Assembly: GCA_046727855.1 (NCBI GenBank)
Contig: JBKPDL010000097.1
Location: 1 to 29,765 of the forward strand
Reading direction: 5' to 3'
Length of the DNA: 29,765 nt
Source of the DNA: DASPWV01 sp046727855
GTDB lineage: Bacteria; Acidobacteriota; Vicinamibacteria; Vicinamibacterales; UBA2999
Part shown: positions 14,461-21,075 of the stretch, piece after piece
Layout: every line of letters begins with the position of its first letter
How positions within the stretch are numbered: position 1 is the first letter of the stretch
Notes under the pieces: generated by a model
The model's database searches: none
What the model was told of the DNA's origin: nothing
The model's input: only the letters and a program-made list of their open reading frames with translations
Position numbers and translations under genes: made by a program

Positions 14461-15294
14461 ATGCTCTCTCACACGGCTTACGGCAAATCGCAAGTCAGGC
14501 TCGTGCAGGTGTTGCGCCGCGGCAGTCGACATGACGTGCGCGATCTGACCCTCGCCATCCGGTTCGAAGGCGATTACGACGCCTCGTACACCGACGGTGA
14601 CAATAGCGCGGTCTTCCCCACCGACACCATGAAGAATACGGTGTACGCGCTCGCCGCGCGCGAGCCAGTGAAGGAACCCGAGACCTTTGGACTGAGACTG
14701 GGCCGCTACTTCCTCGAAGGCAATCCCCAGTTGCAGCAAGTGCGCATCGACCTCACGGAGCATGCGTGGAAGCCGCTGACCATCGGCGGCCGCGAGCACG
14801 GACAATCGTTCATGCGTCGCGGCCCGGATGTCCGAACGGCCACGGTGCAAACCGATCGCGCCGGCTCGCGGGTCGGCGGCGGCGTGCGCGATCTCGTCAT
14901 CCTGAAGACCGCGAACTCGGCGTTCAAGGGATTCCCGCGCGATGAATATACGACGCTGCCGGAAACCTCCGACCGCCTTCTCGCAACCGCATTGACCGCG
15001 ACGTGGCATTACCGCGCGCACGATGTCGACTACGGGGCGTGCTGGCAGGCGATCCGCCAGATGCTGCTGGAACGCTTCGCCGAACACCGGAGCGAATCGG
15101 TGCAGCACACGCTCTATGCGATGGGCCAGGCCGTGCTCGAGGCCGTCGAGGAAGTGGCGGCGATCCGGCTCGTCATGCCCAACAAACATCACCTGCCGTT
15201 CGATCTCACGCAGCTTGGTCTGGAAAACCGCAACGAGATCTTCGTTGCCACCGAGGAACCCTACGGGCTGATCGAAGCCACGCTGACGCGGTAG
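14461..15294 (+). CDS. uox: Urate oxidase (uricase)
   Basis: This 277-residue cofactor-free enzyme oxidises urate to 5-hydroxyisourate and H2O2. Conserved features are the AYGKSQVRL start with catalytic Lys9, FPTDTMKNTVYALA with Thr54 and Asp55, and FEGDYDASYTDGDNS before them. Others are VILKTANSAFKGFPRDEYTTLPET and NKHHLPFDL near the end with the active-site His. Both T-fold halves are present and the length is normal. ATG 14461 is the correct start by family alignment from memory. It leads a rightward run (uox, allB, hiuH, DUF6986, DinB) with gaps of three bases or less, or overlaps. Its promoter must lie within the alc coding region, because the divergent alc start is one base away. Confidence 0.95.
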   Translation: MLSHTAYGKSQVRLVQVLRRGSRHDVRDLTLAIRFEGDYDASYTDGDNSAVFPTDTMKNTVYALAAREPVKEPETFGLRLGRYFLEGNPQLQQVRIDLTEHAWKPLTIGGREHGQSFMRRGPDVRTATVQTDRAGSRVGGGVRDLVILKTANSAFKGFPRDEYTTLPETSDRLLATALTATWHYRAHDVDYGACWQAIRQMLLERFAEHRSESVQHTLYAMGQAVLEAVEEVAAIRLVMPNKHHLPFDLTQLGLENRNEIFVATEEPYGLIEATLTR

Positions 15295-15297
15295 GCT

Positions 15298-16647
15298 GTG
15301 GTCACGCCGATGACGACCTTGCTGGTTCGCAGCGAACGCGTGGTGTTGCCCGACGGTGTCCGGGCCGCGACGATTCGCATCGAACACGGCCGCATCGCCG
15401 GGATCGGCCGCCATCACGATCGCGTGCCGGGCGTTCGCGAGCTGGATGTCGGATCGCTCGCCGTGCTTCCCGGCCTGGTCGATACACACGTGCACATCAA
15501 CGATCCGGGACGCGCGGAATGGGAAGGATTCGAGCACGCCACGCGCGCCGCGGCAGCGGGAGGCGTTACCACGCTCGTGGACATGCCGCTCAACAGCGTG
15601 CCGGCAACCACCACGACCGCCGGCCTGGATGCGAAACGGCGAGCCGCGATCGGGCGGTGTCACGTCGACGTCGCCTTTTGGGGCGGCGTCGTGCCGGGCA
15701 ATGCTGGTGAGCTCGAGGCGCTCGCCAATCACGGCGTGCGCGGGTTCAAATGCTTTCTGAGTCCGTCGGGTGTTGAGGAGTTCCAACACGTTGGCGAGGC
15801 CGACCTGCGCGAGGCGCTGCCGGTGCTGGCGCGAATCGGGCGTCCGCTGCTCGTGCACGCCGAAGCGCCGGGATCGCTCATCGATCCTCCACCGTCCGCA
15901 AATCCGCGCGCCTATGCGACCTGGCTGTGGAGTCGGCCTCCTGAAGCCGAGCACGGCGCCATCGATCTCATGATTCGTCTCGCCCGCGAGTTCAACGTTT
16001 CGGTCCACATCGTCCATCTCGCGTCTGTTGGCGCGTTGCCGGTGATTACCGCCGCTCGCGCGGCCGGAGTGCCCATTACCGTCGAAACCTGCCCGCATTA
16101 CCTGACGTTCGCTGCCGAAGAGATTGAGGATGGCGCGACGGCATGGAAGTGCGCGCCGCCGATCCGTGAGCGCGCGCATCGTGAAGGCCTCTGGCACGCG
16201 TTGGCGGCCGGTGAGATCGATCTCGTCGCGACCGACCACTCTCCGGCACCGCCTGCGCTCAAGCATTTCGATGATGGTGACTTTCTTCAAGCGTGGGGAG
16301 GCGTTGCATCGCTGCAACTCGGCCTCTCCGCCGTGTGGACGGGCGCACGTCAGCGTGGCGTGCCCCTCGAGCGCGTCGCACCCTGGCTCGCCTCGAACCC
16401 AGCGCGGCTGGCGGATCTCGACCAGGTCAAAGGCAGCATCGCCAAGGGACGTAACGCCGACCTCGTGGTGTTCGATCCAGACGCCGAATTCACCGTTGAC
16501 GCGACGACGCTGTATCATCGCCACGCCGTGACGCCGTATCATCGCGCACGGTTGATCGGTCGCGTGCAGCTCACGCTGTTGCGCGGAGAAATCATCTTCG
16601 CCGACGGCAACTGCGACGGGTTGCCGTCAGGTCAGCTGCTTGGGTAG
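15298..16647 (+). CDS. allB: Allantoinase
   Basis: This 449-residue amidohydrolase opens the allantoin ring to allantoate. The binuclear metal site is readable: His64 and His66 in HVHIND, the carbamylated lysine candidate Lys151 in GFKCFLS, HAEAP, HIVHLAS and the acid in DLVATDHSP. DMPLNSVPATT and ETCPHYLTFAAEEI are typical of allantoinase rather than dihydropyrimidinase. The start is GTG 15298, three bases after uox; ATG 15310 is an equally possible alternative. The gene ends directly at the start of hiuH. It catalyses the step between UraD and Alc, so the local set is continuous from urate to ureidoglycolate. Confidence 0.95.
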   Translation: MVTPMTTLLVRSERVVLPDGVRAATIRIEHGRIAGIGRHHDRVPGVRELDVGSLAVLPGLVDTHVHINDPGRAEWEGFEHATRAAAAGGVTTLVDMPLNSVPATTTTAGLDAKRRAAIGRCHVDVAFWGGVVPGNAGELEALANHGVRGFKCFLSPSGVEEFQHVGEADLREALPVLARIGRPLLVHAEAPGSLIDPPPSANPRAYATWLWSRPPEAEHGAIDLMIRLAREFNVSVHIVHLASVGALPVITAARAAGVPITVETCPHYLTFAAEEIEDGATAWKCAPPIRERAHREGLWHALAAGEIDLVATDHSPAPPALKHFDDGDFLQAWGGVASLQLGLSAVWTGARQRGVPLERVAPWLASNPARLADLDQVKGSIAKGRNADLVVFDPDAEFTVDATTLYHRHAVTPYHRARLIGRVQLTLLRGEIIFADGNCDGLPSGQLLG

Positions 16648-16992
16648 ATGAGCGCCATTACTACACACGTGCTCGACACAACGCGCGGGCTGCCTGCTGC
16701 CGGCGTGTCCATCGTCCTGGAGCGACGGCACGGCAGCGAACGCTGGGAACAAGTCGCGCGTGGTGAAACTGACAGCGATGGACGGCTGCGGAGCCTGTTG
16801 GCGGATGACGCACCGCTCGTTCCTGGCGTATATCGCCTCGTTTTCGCGACGGGCCGCTACTTCGATCAGCAGGGCGCGCGCACGCTCTTTCCAGAGGTGG
16901 TCATCGTGTTCGAGACGCTGCCGGGTCAGAAGCACTACCATGTGCCGCTGCTGCTCAACCCGTTCGGCTACACAACCTACCGCGGTTCGTAA
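16648..16992 (+). CDS. hiuH: 5-hydroxyisourate hydrolase (transthyretin-like)
   Basis: This 114-residue transthyretin-related enzyme hydrolyses 5-hydroxyisourate to OHCU. It has the N-terminal HVLDTTRGLPAAGV with catalytic His7, ETDSDGR in the middle, and HYHVPLLLNPFGYTTYRGS at the C terminus. The final YRGS separates the enzyme from true transthyretin. There is no signal peptide, so it is cytoplasmic. Its ATG follows the allB stop with no spacer, so coupled translation is likely. Confidence 0.96.
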   Translation: MSAITTHVLDTTRGLPAAGVSIVLERRHGSERWEQVARGETDSDGRLRSLLADDAPLVPGVYRLVFATGRYFDQQGARTLFPEVVIVFETLPGQKHYHVPLLLNPFGYTTYRGS

Positions 16993-16995
16993 TCG

Positions 16996-18306
16996 ATGGC
17001 TCGTACACTCACGGCACGCGATCTCGCGCCGACCGTCGCCGCGCTGAAAAAAGGCAACCAGCGGATCGCCCACGCGTATCCTGGTGAAACCGAGGGACGA
17101 CAGCCGGTGCACACCGTGTACGGCGGCGCGCATCTTTTTGCGGCCAACACTGCGCCCAAACTTGGCGAGCTGGCATTGGCCGCGCTCGGCGAGCATGCCC
17201 CGGATGCGGCCACGTTTGCGCGCGCGATCGATTTGCCGTTTGATTCAGCCGAGACACGCGCGTTTGCTGCAACTGTGCGCTCGCGCGTCGAGGAGAAGCT
17301 GCGCCGCGAACCGGTCGAAGACTATCGGCTCGATTTCGAGGACGGGTACGGCAACCGGCCCGACCAGGAAGAAGACGGGCACGCGATTGCAGCGGCCGAG
17401 CAAGTGGCTGCCGCCATGCGGGCAGGCACGCTGCCGCCGTTCATCGGCATTCGCATCAAGTCGATGTCCAAGGAGTTGCACGCGCGCAGCTTGCGTACGC
17501 TCGATCTGTTCGTGACCACGGTGACCCGCGCAACGCGCGGGCGATTGCCGAGCAACTTCGCAGTGACGATTCCAAAAGTGATGGCGCCGGCGCACGTCAC
17601 CGCCGTCGTCCGTGCCTGCGCCGTGCTCGAGCGCCGCCTCAAGCTTCCAAGTGGCGCGATCAGGCTGGAAGTGATGATCGAAACACCGCAATCGATCATC
17701 TCGCCCGACGGCTCATCGGCGTTGCGCGGACTCGTCGCGGCTGGTGACGGCCGCGTGCGCGGCGCGCACTTCGGCACGTACGACTACACGGCGTTGTGCG
17801 GCATCACGGCATCGTGGCAACACATGCGCCATCCAGTGTGCGACTTCGCCAGGCACATGATGCAAGTGTCGCTCGCGCAAACGGGTGTGTGGCTGTCGGA
17901 CGGCGCCACCAACGTGATGCCGGTGGGTTCCCGCGACGAGGTTCATCGCGCCTGGAAGAGGCACGTCGAGGACATCCAACATTCGCTCGTCAACGGTTAC
18001 TATCAGGGTTGGGACCTTCATCCCGCCCAGTTGCCCACCCGCTATGCCGCCGTGTACACCTTTTTCCTCACGGCGCGAGCGGCGGCAACAACGCGCTTGC
18101 GCAACTTCGTCGCGAAGGCGGCGCAGGCGACGCTCGTGGGCGACCTGTTCGACGATGCGGCGACCGGACAAGGATTGTTGAATTTCTTCGTACGCGGACT
18201 CAGCTCAGGTGCGATTACGATCGACGAGGCGAAGGAAACGGGCTTGACAGCACAAGAGTTCCAGGGCCGATCCTTTCTCGAGATTGTCGAGGGCCGACGC
18301 GCATGA
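16996..18306 (+). CDS. DUF6986 CitE/HpcH aldolase-like protein
   Basis: This 436-residue protein is a member of the family often labelled phosphoenolpyruvate kinase or aldolase/citrate lyase-like (DUF6986). Acidic residues suited to metal binding lie in RLEVMIETPQSI (Glu225, Glu229) and HFGTYDYTA (Asp263). YRLDFEDGYG, GIRIKSMSKEL and NVMPVGSRDEVHRAWKRH are further conserved-looking blocks, and YYQGWDLHPAQLPTRYAA matches the CitE-like end of the barrel. The enzyme family works on C-C bonds next to a carboxylate or keto acid, often with glyoxylate, pyruvate or acetyl-CoA units. The gene is tied to hiuH (three bases) and overlaps the next gene by four. No ureidoglycolate lyase is present, so a role in handling ureidoglycolate or the glyoxylate it yields is a reasonable inference, not shown. 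Confidence 0.85.
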   Translation: MARTLTARDLAPTVAALKKGNQRIAHAYPGETEGRQPVHTVYGGAHLFAANTAPKLGELALAALGEHAPDAATFARAIDLPFDSAETRAFAATVRSRVEEKLRREPVEDYRLDFEDGYGNRPDQEEDGHAIAAAEQVAAAMRAGTLPPFIGIRIKSMSKELHARSLRTLDLFVTTVTRATRGRLPSNFAVTIPKVMAPAHVTAVVRACAVLERRLKLPSGAIRLEVMIETPQSIISPDGSSALRGLVAAGDGRVRGAHFGTYDYTALCGITASWQHMRHPVCDFARHMMQVSLAQTGVWLSDGATNVMPVGSRDEVHRAWKRHVEDIQHSLVNGYYQGWDLHPAQLPTRYAAVYTFFLTARAAATTRLRNFVAKAAQATLVGDLFDDAATGQGLLNFFVRGLSSGAITIDEAKETGLTAQEFQGRSFLEIVEGRRA

Positions 18307-18839
18307 CACTCACAAAAGACCCGATCGCGCATACGATTGCGTTGCTGGACGCCGAGCGTGAGAACCTCCTCGCCGCTGTCCAGCGCGTGCCGGAGCACGA
18401 GCGCGACCGCCGGCCCGCCGAGATGCGGTGGTCGATCGCCGAAGTGCTCGAGCACCTCGCGACCGTCGAACGCGGCATTGCCGCCCTGATCACCAAGCGC
18501 GGGCGCTACCAACCGCGGCCCGACGAACCCATCCCTGTTCCGCTCGATGACGAGCGCATTGCACGGTTGAGAAACCGGGGAGAGCGTATGGAAGCGCCTG
18601 AGTTCGTCAAGCCGAGCGGCACCGTCGTGGCCGCCGAGGCCCTCCGCACACTCGTCGAAGGTCGTGCCGCGCTCCGCCGGGCACTCGTTGATGCGGATCC
18701 GGCCTCACTGGAGAAATGCACCTCCACTCATCCGGCTCTCGGCACGCTGTCCTTGCGCGACTGGGCACAGTTCGTCGCACATCACGAAGCCCGTCATACG
18801 TCACAGGTCCTGGAGATCGCCGACGCCCTCTCCCGCTAA
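18303..18839 (+). CDS. DinB-family (DinB_2) putative metal-dependent protein
   Basis: This 178-residue, four-helix-bundle protein has the DinB histidine pattern: a His in SIAEVLEHLATVE and a pair in the last helix FVAHHEARHTSQVLEI, three ligands for a divalent metal. Family members include thiol-dependent transferases and uncharacterised stress proteins in the cytoplasm. Its ATG overlaps the stop of the DUF6986 gene by four bases, so it is the last gene of the uox run. A relation to urate breakdown is suggested only by this linkage. Confidence 0.85.
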   Translation: MTLTKDPIAHTIALLDAERENLLAAVQRVPEHERDRRPAEMRWSIAEVLEHLATVERGIAALITKRGRYQPRPDEPIPVPLDDERIARLRNRGERMEAPEFVKPSGTVVAAEALRTLVEGRAALRRALVDADPASLEKCTSTHPALGTLSLRDWAQFVAHHEARHTSQVLEIADALSR

Positions 18840-18911
18840 TCGCGCTATTCTCCAGGGCAATTTTGTGAGACTCTGTGCACGACGTTCGTTACGTTTTCCA
18901 TAGGGAGAGTT

Positions 18912-19253
18912 ATGGCGAAGAAGGCAGCGAAAAAAGCAGCGAAGAAAGCAGCGCGGCCAGCAGGCCGTTCGGCGAAGAAGGCTGCGAAGAAGGGCGGCGG
19001 CCGCCGGGCCAATGCGGCGTTCATGGCGCCAGTCACACCGAGCCCGACGCTCGCACCGGTTGTTGGCGACAAGCCGATTCCGCGCACCGAGATCACCAAG
19101 CGGCTGTGGGCCTACATCAAGAAGAATGGGCTGCAGGATCAAAAGAACAAGCGGCAGATCAACGCCGATGCGACGCTCAAACCCGTGTTCGGCGGCCGGT
19201 CATCAGTGAACATGTTCGAGATGACCAAGCTTGTGAACAAGCAACTGTCGTAG
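18912..19253 (+). CDS. SWIB-domain protein with histone-like Lys/Ala N-terminal tail
   Basis: This 113-residue basic protein has an N-terminal tail of about 35 residues made almost only of Lys, Ala, Gly and Arg in KKAAKKAAKK-type repeats, like bacterial histone H1-like tails. A SWIB/MDM2 domain follows: TEITKRLWAYIKKNGLQDQ, then QINADATLKPVFGGRSSV and MFEMTKLVNKQL. SWIB domains are common in eukaryotic chromatin proteins and known in Chlamydiae and various bacteria, where a nucleoid role is suspected. A good ribosome site (GGGAGA) lies just before ATG 18912, with 72 bases to the previous gene. It probably has its own promoter, which I cannot place. Confidence 0.93.
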   Translation: MAKKAAKKAAKKAARPAGRSAKKAAKKGGGRRANAAFMAPVTPSPTLAPVVGDKPIPRTEITKRLWAYIKKNGLQDQKNKRQINADATLKPVFGGRSSVNMFEMTKLVNKQLS

Positions 19254-19270
19254 TTGCCGCTGTCTCGTCG

Positions 19271-19373
19271 GGCTGGTAAGGCGGGTGGGGCTGGTACGGC
19301 AGGCTGGATATCCTGCGGATTGAATCCGCGGAATCGCTGACGCTCCCGACCTGCCTGACCTGCCCGACCAGCC
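19271..19373. repeat. Imperfect inverted repeat with central hairpin
   Basis: The left arm (19271-19303: GGCTGGT, GGCGGGT, GGCAGG units) and the right arm (19350-19373) are imperfect reverse complements sharing GGCTGGT and GGCAGG. Between them is a short hairpin GCGGA/TCCGC with loop TTGAA (19315-19329). It lies just after the SWIB gene stop and could act as a bidirectional transcript end, but no T tract follows it. It resembles intergenic repeats scattered in some GC-rich genomes. Confidence 0.6.
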
Positions 19374-19377
19374 TAAG

Positions 19378-19407
19378 TTGTCCAACACGACCTTGTCCAA
19401 CACGACC
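19378..19407. repeat. 15-bp perfect tandem duplication
   Basis: The unit ttgtccaacacgacc occurs twice head to tail, directly after the inverted repeat and directly before the fragment of a TonB receptor on the minus strand. Confidence 0.9.
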
Positions 19408-19414
19408 TGCCAGC

Positions 19415-19529
19415 CTAAAACCTATCGTTACCGCCCGACTTGATGACGTAACTCAACGTCACGCCCGGACTCTGTGCTTCCGCGCCTTTCGCCGCCTGGC
19501 TGATCTGCACCTGCTCGTAGGTGTTCGTC
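19415..19529 (-). pseudogene. TonB-dependent receptor fragment
   Basis: About 37 residues, TNTYEQVQISQAAKGAEAQ and SPGVTLSYVIKSGGND, match the plug-to-barrel segment of TonB-dependent/CarboxypepD-type receptors, where V..VIKSGGN(D)FHG is conserved. Then RF and a stop follow, with no start or other parts. Its left end meets the small repeats and its right end meets a head-to-head HAD fragment, so it is a remnant. Confidence 0.6.
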
Positions 19530-19784
19530 ACTGGAGACGATGTCGCGCGAGGGCGGCCATCCGCGGCGCTGATTCTGAAATGCATGGAGATCACCGCAAT
19601 CCGCGATCCGTCGCGCGTGGCAAATGTCGGCGACACGGTGCTCGACCTCCGCGCCGGTCATCACGCCGGAGTGCGCTTCAATGTTGGCGTGCGATCGGGC
19701 GCGCACAACCGGCAGTCGCTCGAAGCCGAGCCTCACACCCATGTCATCGCCAGCGTCGCCGACTTGCCCTCGATTCTCGGGTAA
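19521..19784 (+). pseudogene. C-terminal fragment of a HAD phosphonatase-like hydrolase
   Basis: This open stretch (GTG 19521) encodes the last ~87 residues of a phosphonatase-like HAD hydrolase: GDDVARGRPSAALILKCME, RVANVGDTVLDLRAGHHAGV with HAD motif IV acids, NVGVRSGAHNRQSLE and PHTHVIASVADLPSIL. The catalytic Asp motif I and the cap domain, about two thirds of the enzyme, are missing. It ends normally 10 bases before the YbhB gene. It starts where the TonB fragment of the opposite strand begins. Confidence 0.75.
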
Positions 19785-19794
19785 ACTGCGCCGC

Positions 19795-20352
19795 ATGCCC
19801 AAGTCGCTGCAGGCATTTCTCTTCCTGATTGCTGTCTCCTTCTGGGGTGATGCCATGGCCCAAACGCCGCCGACCCTGACCGTCGCCAGCCCGACGATGA
19901 AGGCGGGCGAGCCCATTCCGCGCGACCATACCGCCGACGGAAAGAACGTGTCGCCGGCGCTGATGTGGTCGAACGTACCGCCAGGCACAAAAGAGTTCGC
20001 GTTGATCGTCGACGATCCGGACGCGCCCACACCGCAGCCGTTCGTGCACTGGGTGATCTACAAGATTCCCGGCACGGCCAAGGGTCTGCCGGAAAACATC
20101 CCGATCGATGCGGCAACGCCAATGCCGCAGGAGGTTGCGGGCGCAGTGCAAGGCATGTCGGGCTTCCGGCGTCCGATCTACCGCGGCCCGGCACCGCCGC
20201 CTGGCAAGGTGCACAACTACCACTTCACCGTGTACGCACTCGACACGGCGCTTGATCTGCAGCCGGGTGCGACAAAGCAGCAATTGCAGGATGCAATGAA
20301 GGGCCATGTGATCGGCCAAGGTGAGCTGGTCGCAACCTACGAGCGGAAATAA
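19795..20352 (+). CDS. YbhB/YbcL family PEBP (Raf kinase inhibitor-like) protein
   Basis: This 185-residue exported protein has an N-terminal signal peptide (hydrophobic FLFLIAVSFW, cleavage likely after AMA near residue 22) and the phosphatidylethanolamine-binding fold. NVSPALMWSNVPPGTKEFAL, DDPDAPTPQPFVHWVIYKI, GFRRPIYRGPAPPPGKVHNYHF and VYALDTALDL are the conserved PEBP motifs. The bacterial function is uncertain; binding of small anionic ligands is known for the family. ATG 19795 was chosen because the signal peptide begins there; the frame is open further upstream but antisense-like. It is followed after 42 bases by a GMC dehydrogenase pair. Confidence 0.92.
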   Translation: MPKSLQAFLFLIAVSFWGDAMAQTPPTLTVASPTMKAGEPIPRDHTADGKNVSPALMWSNVPPGTKEFALIVDDPDAPTPQPFVHWVIYKIPGTAKGLPENIPIDAATPMPQEVAGAVQGMSGFRRPIYRGPAPPPGKVHNYHFTVYALDTALDLQPGATKQQLQDAMKGHVIGQGELVATYERK

Positions 20353-20394
20353 CCCATGCTCATGTAGCGCGAACCTTCAGGGCCGCGATCGCTT

Positions 20395-21075
20395 ATGACT
20401 ACTATCTCTCGACGCGATCTCCTTAAGCTCGCCGGCGCCGCGGGTGCGGCGTCGGTGATTCCGGCCGCGCCGCACGCGCAAAACGCCGTCGTCCAAGCAC
20501 CCATTCGCGAGCCGCTCCAGGCACTCACCGCCATGGAAGCCGATCTGCTCGACGCGGTCGTCGCGCGGCTGATTCCGAGCGATGCGAACGGTCCCGGAGC
20601 AAAAGAAGCCAATGCGGTTCGCTACATCGATCGCGCCCTTGCGGGCGCGCTCTCGACGTCGCGCGAAGCGTACCGCGTCGGTCTCACCGCGCTCGATCGC
20701 TACTCGCAATCCTCGCGCGGCCGTCCGTTCACCGAGCTCTCGGCCACCGAGCAGGATTCCGTCCTCATCGACGTCGAAACAGGCGCCGCCACCGGCGCCA
20801 ACGCCGGGTTCCAGGGGAGCTCGGCGCAGTTCTTCGCCCTGGTCCGCTCGCACACCTGGCAGGGGACGTTTGGCGATCCCTACTACGGCGGGAATGCGAA
20901 CTTCGTCGGCTGGGATCTGCTTGGCTATCCCGGCGTGCGCACCTACGTCGCGCCCGAGGAACAGCGGCTGAACGTGGTCGTCAAGCCGAATCACAAATCG
21001 GCGTACGACGATCCGATGTTCAACAAGGCGACCGCCTCGACCCGGTCGCACGGGAGCGATCGTCATGGCGACTAG
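20395..21075 (+). CDS. Gluconate 2-dehydrogenase subunit 3-like (GMC small subunit)
   Basis: This 226-residue protein has a Tat signal (SRRDLLKLAGAAGAASVIPAA) and the gluconate_2-dh3 fold: LTAMEADLLDAVVARLIPSD, then NAVRYIDRALAGAL, YRVGLTALDRY, and FFALVRSHTWQGTFGDPYYGGN with VGWDLLGYPG at the end. These small subunits carry the large FAD subunit through the Tat system to the periplasm, where it oxidises a sugar or alcohol. The gene overlaps the large-subunit gene by 11 bases. The usual third cytochrome c subunit gene is not next to it. Confidence 0.92.
   Translation: MTTISRRDLLKLAGAAGAASVIPAAPHAQNAVVQAPIREPLQALTAMEADLLDAVVARLIPSDANGPGAKEANAVRYIDRALAGALSTSREAYRVGLTALDRYSQSSRGRPFTELSATEQDSVLIDVETGAATGANAGFQGSSAQFFALVRSHTWQGTFGDPYYGGNANFVGWDLLGYPGVRTYVAPEEQRLNVVVKPNHKSAYDDPMFNKATASTRSHGSDRHGD

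Noticed and set aside
14452..16542. A very long open frame on the minus strand (almost 700 codons)
   Set aside because: It is antisense to uox and allB, both certain genes. It is Arg/His-rich with no recognisable domain and arises from high GC content.
16510..16545. Repeated gtatcatcgc units inside allB
   Set aside because: They encode conserved allantoinase C-terminal residues (YHRHAVTPYH) and are explained by the protein sequence.
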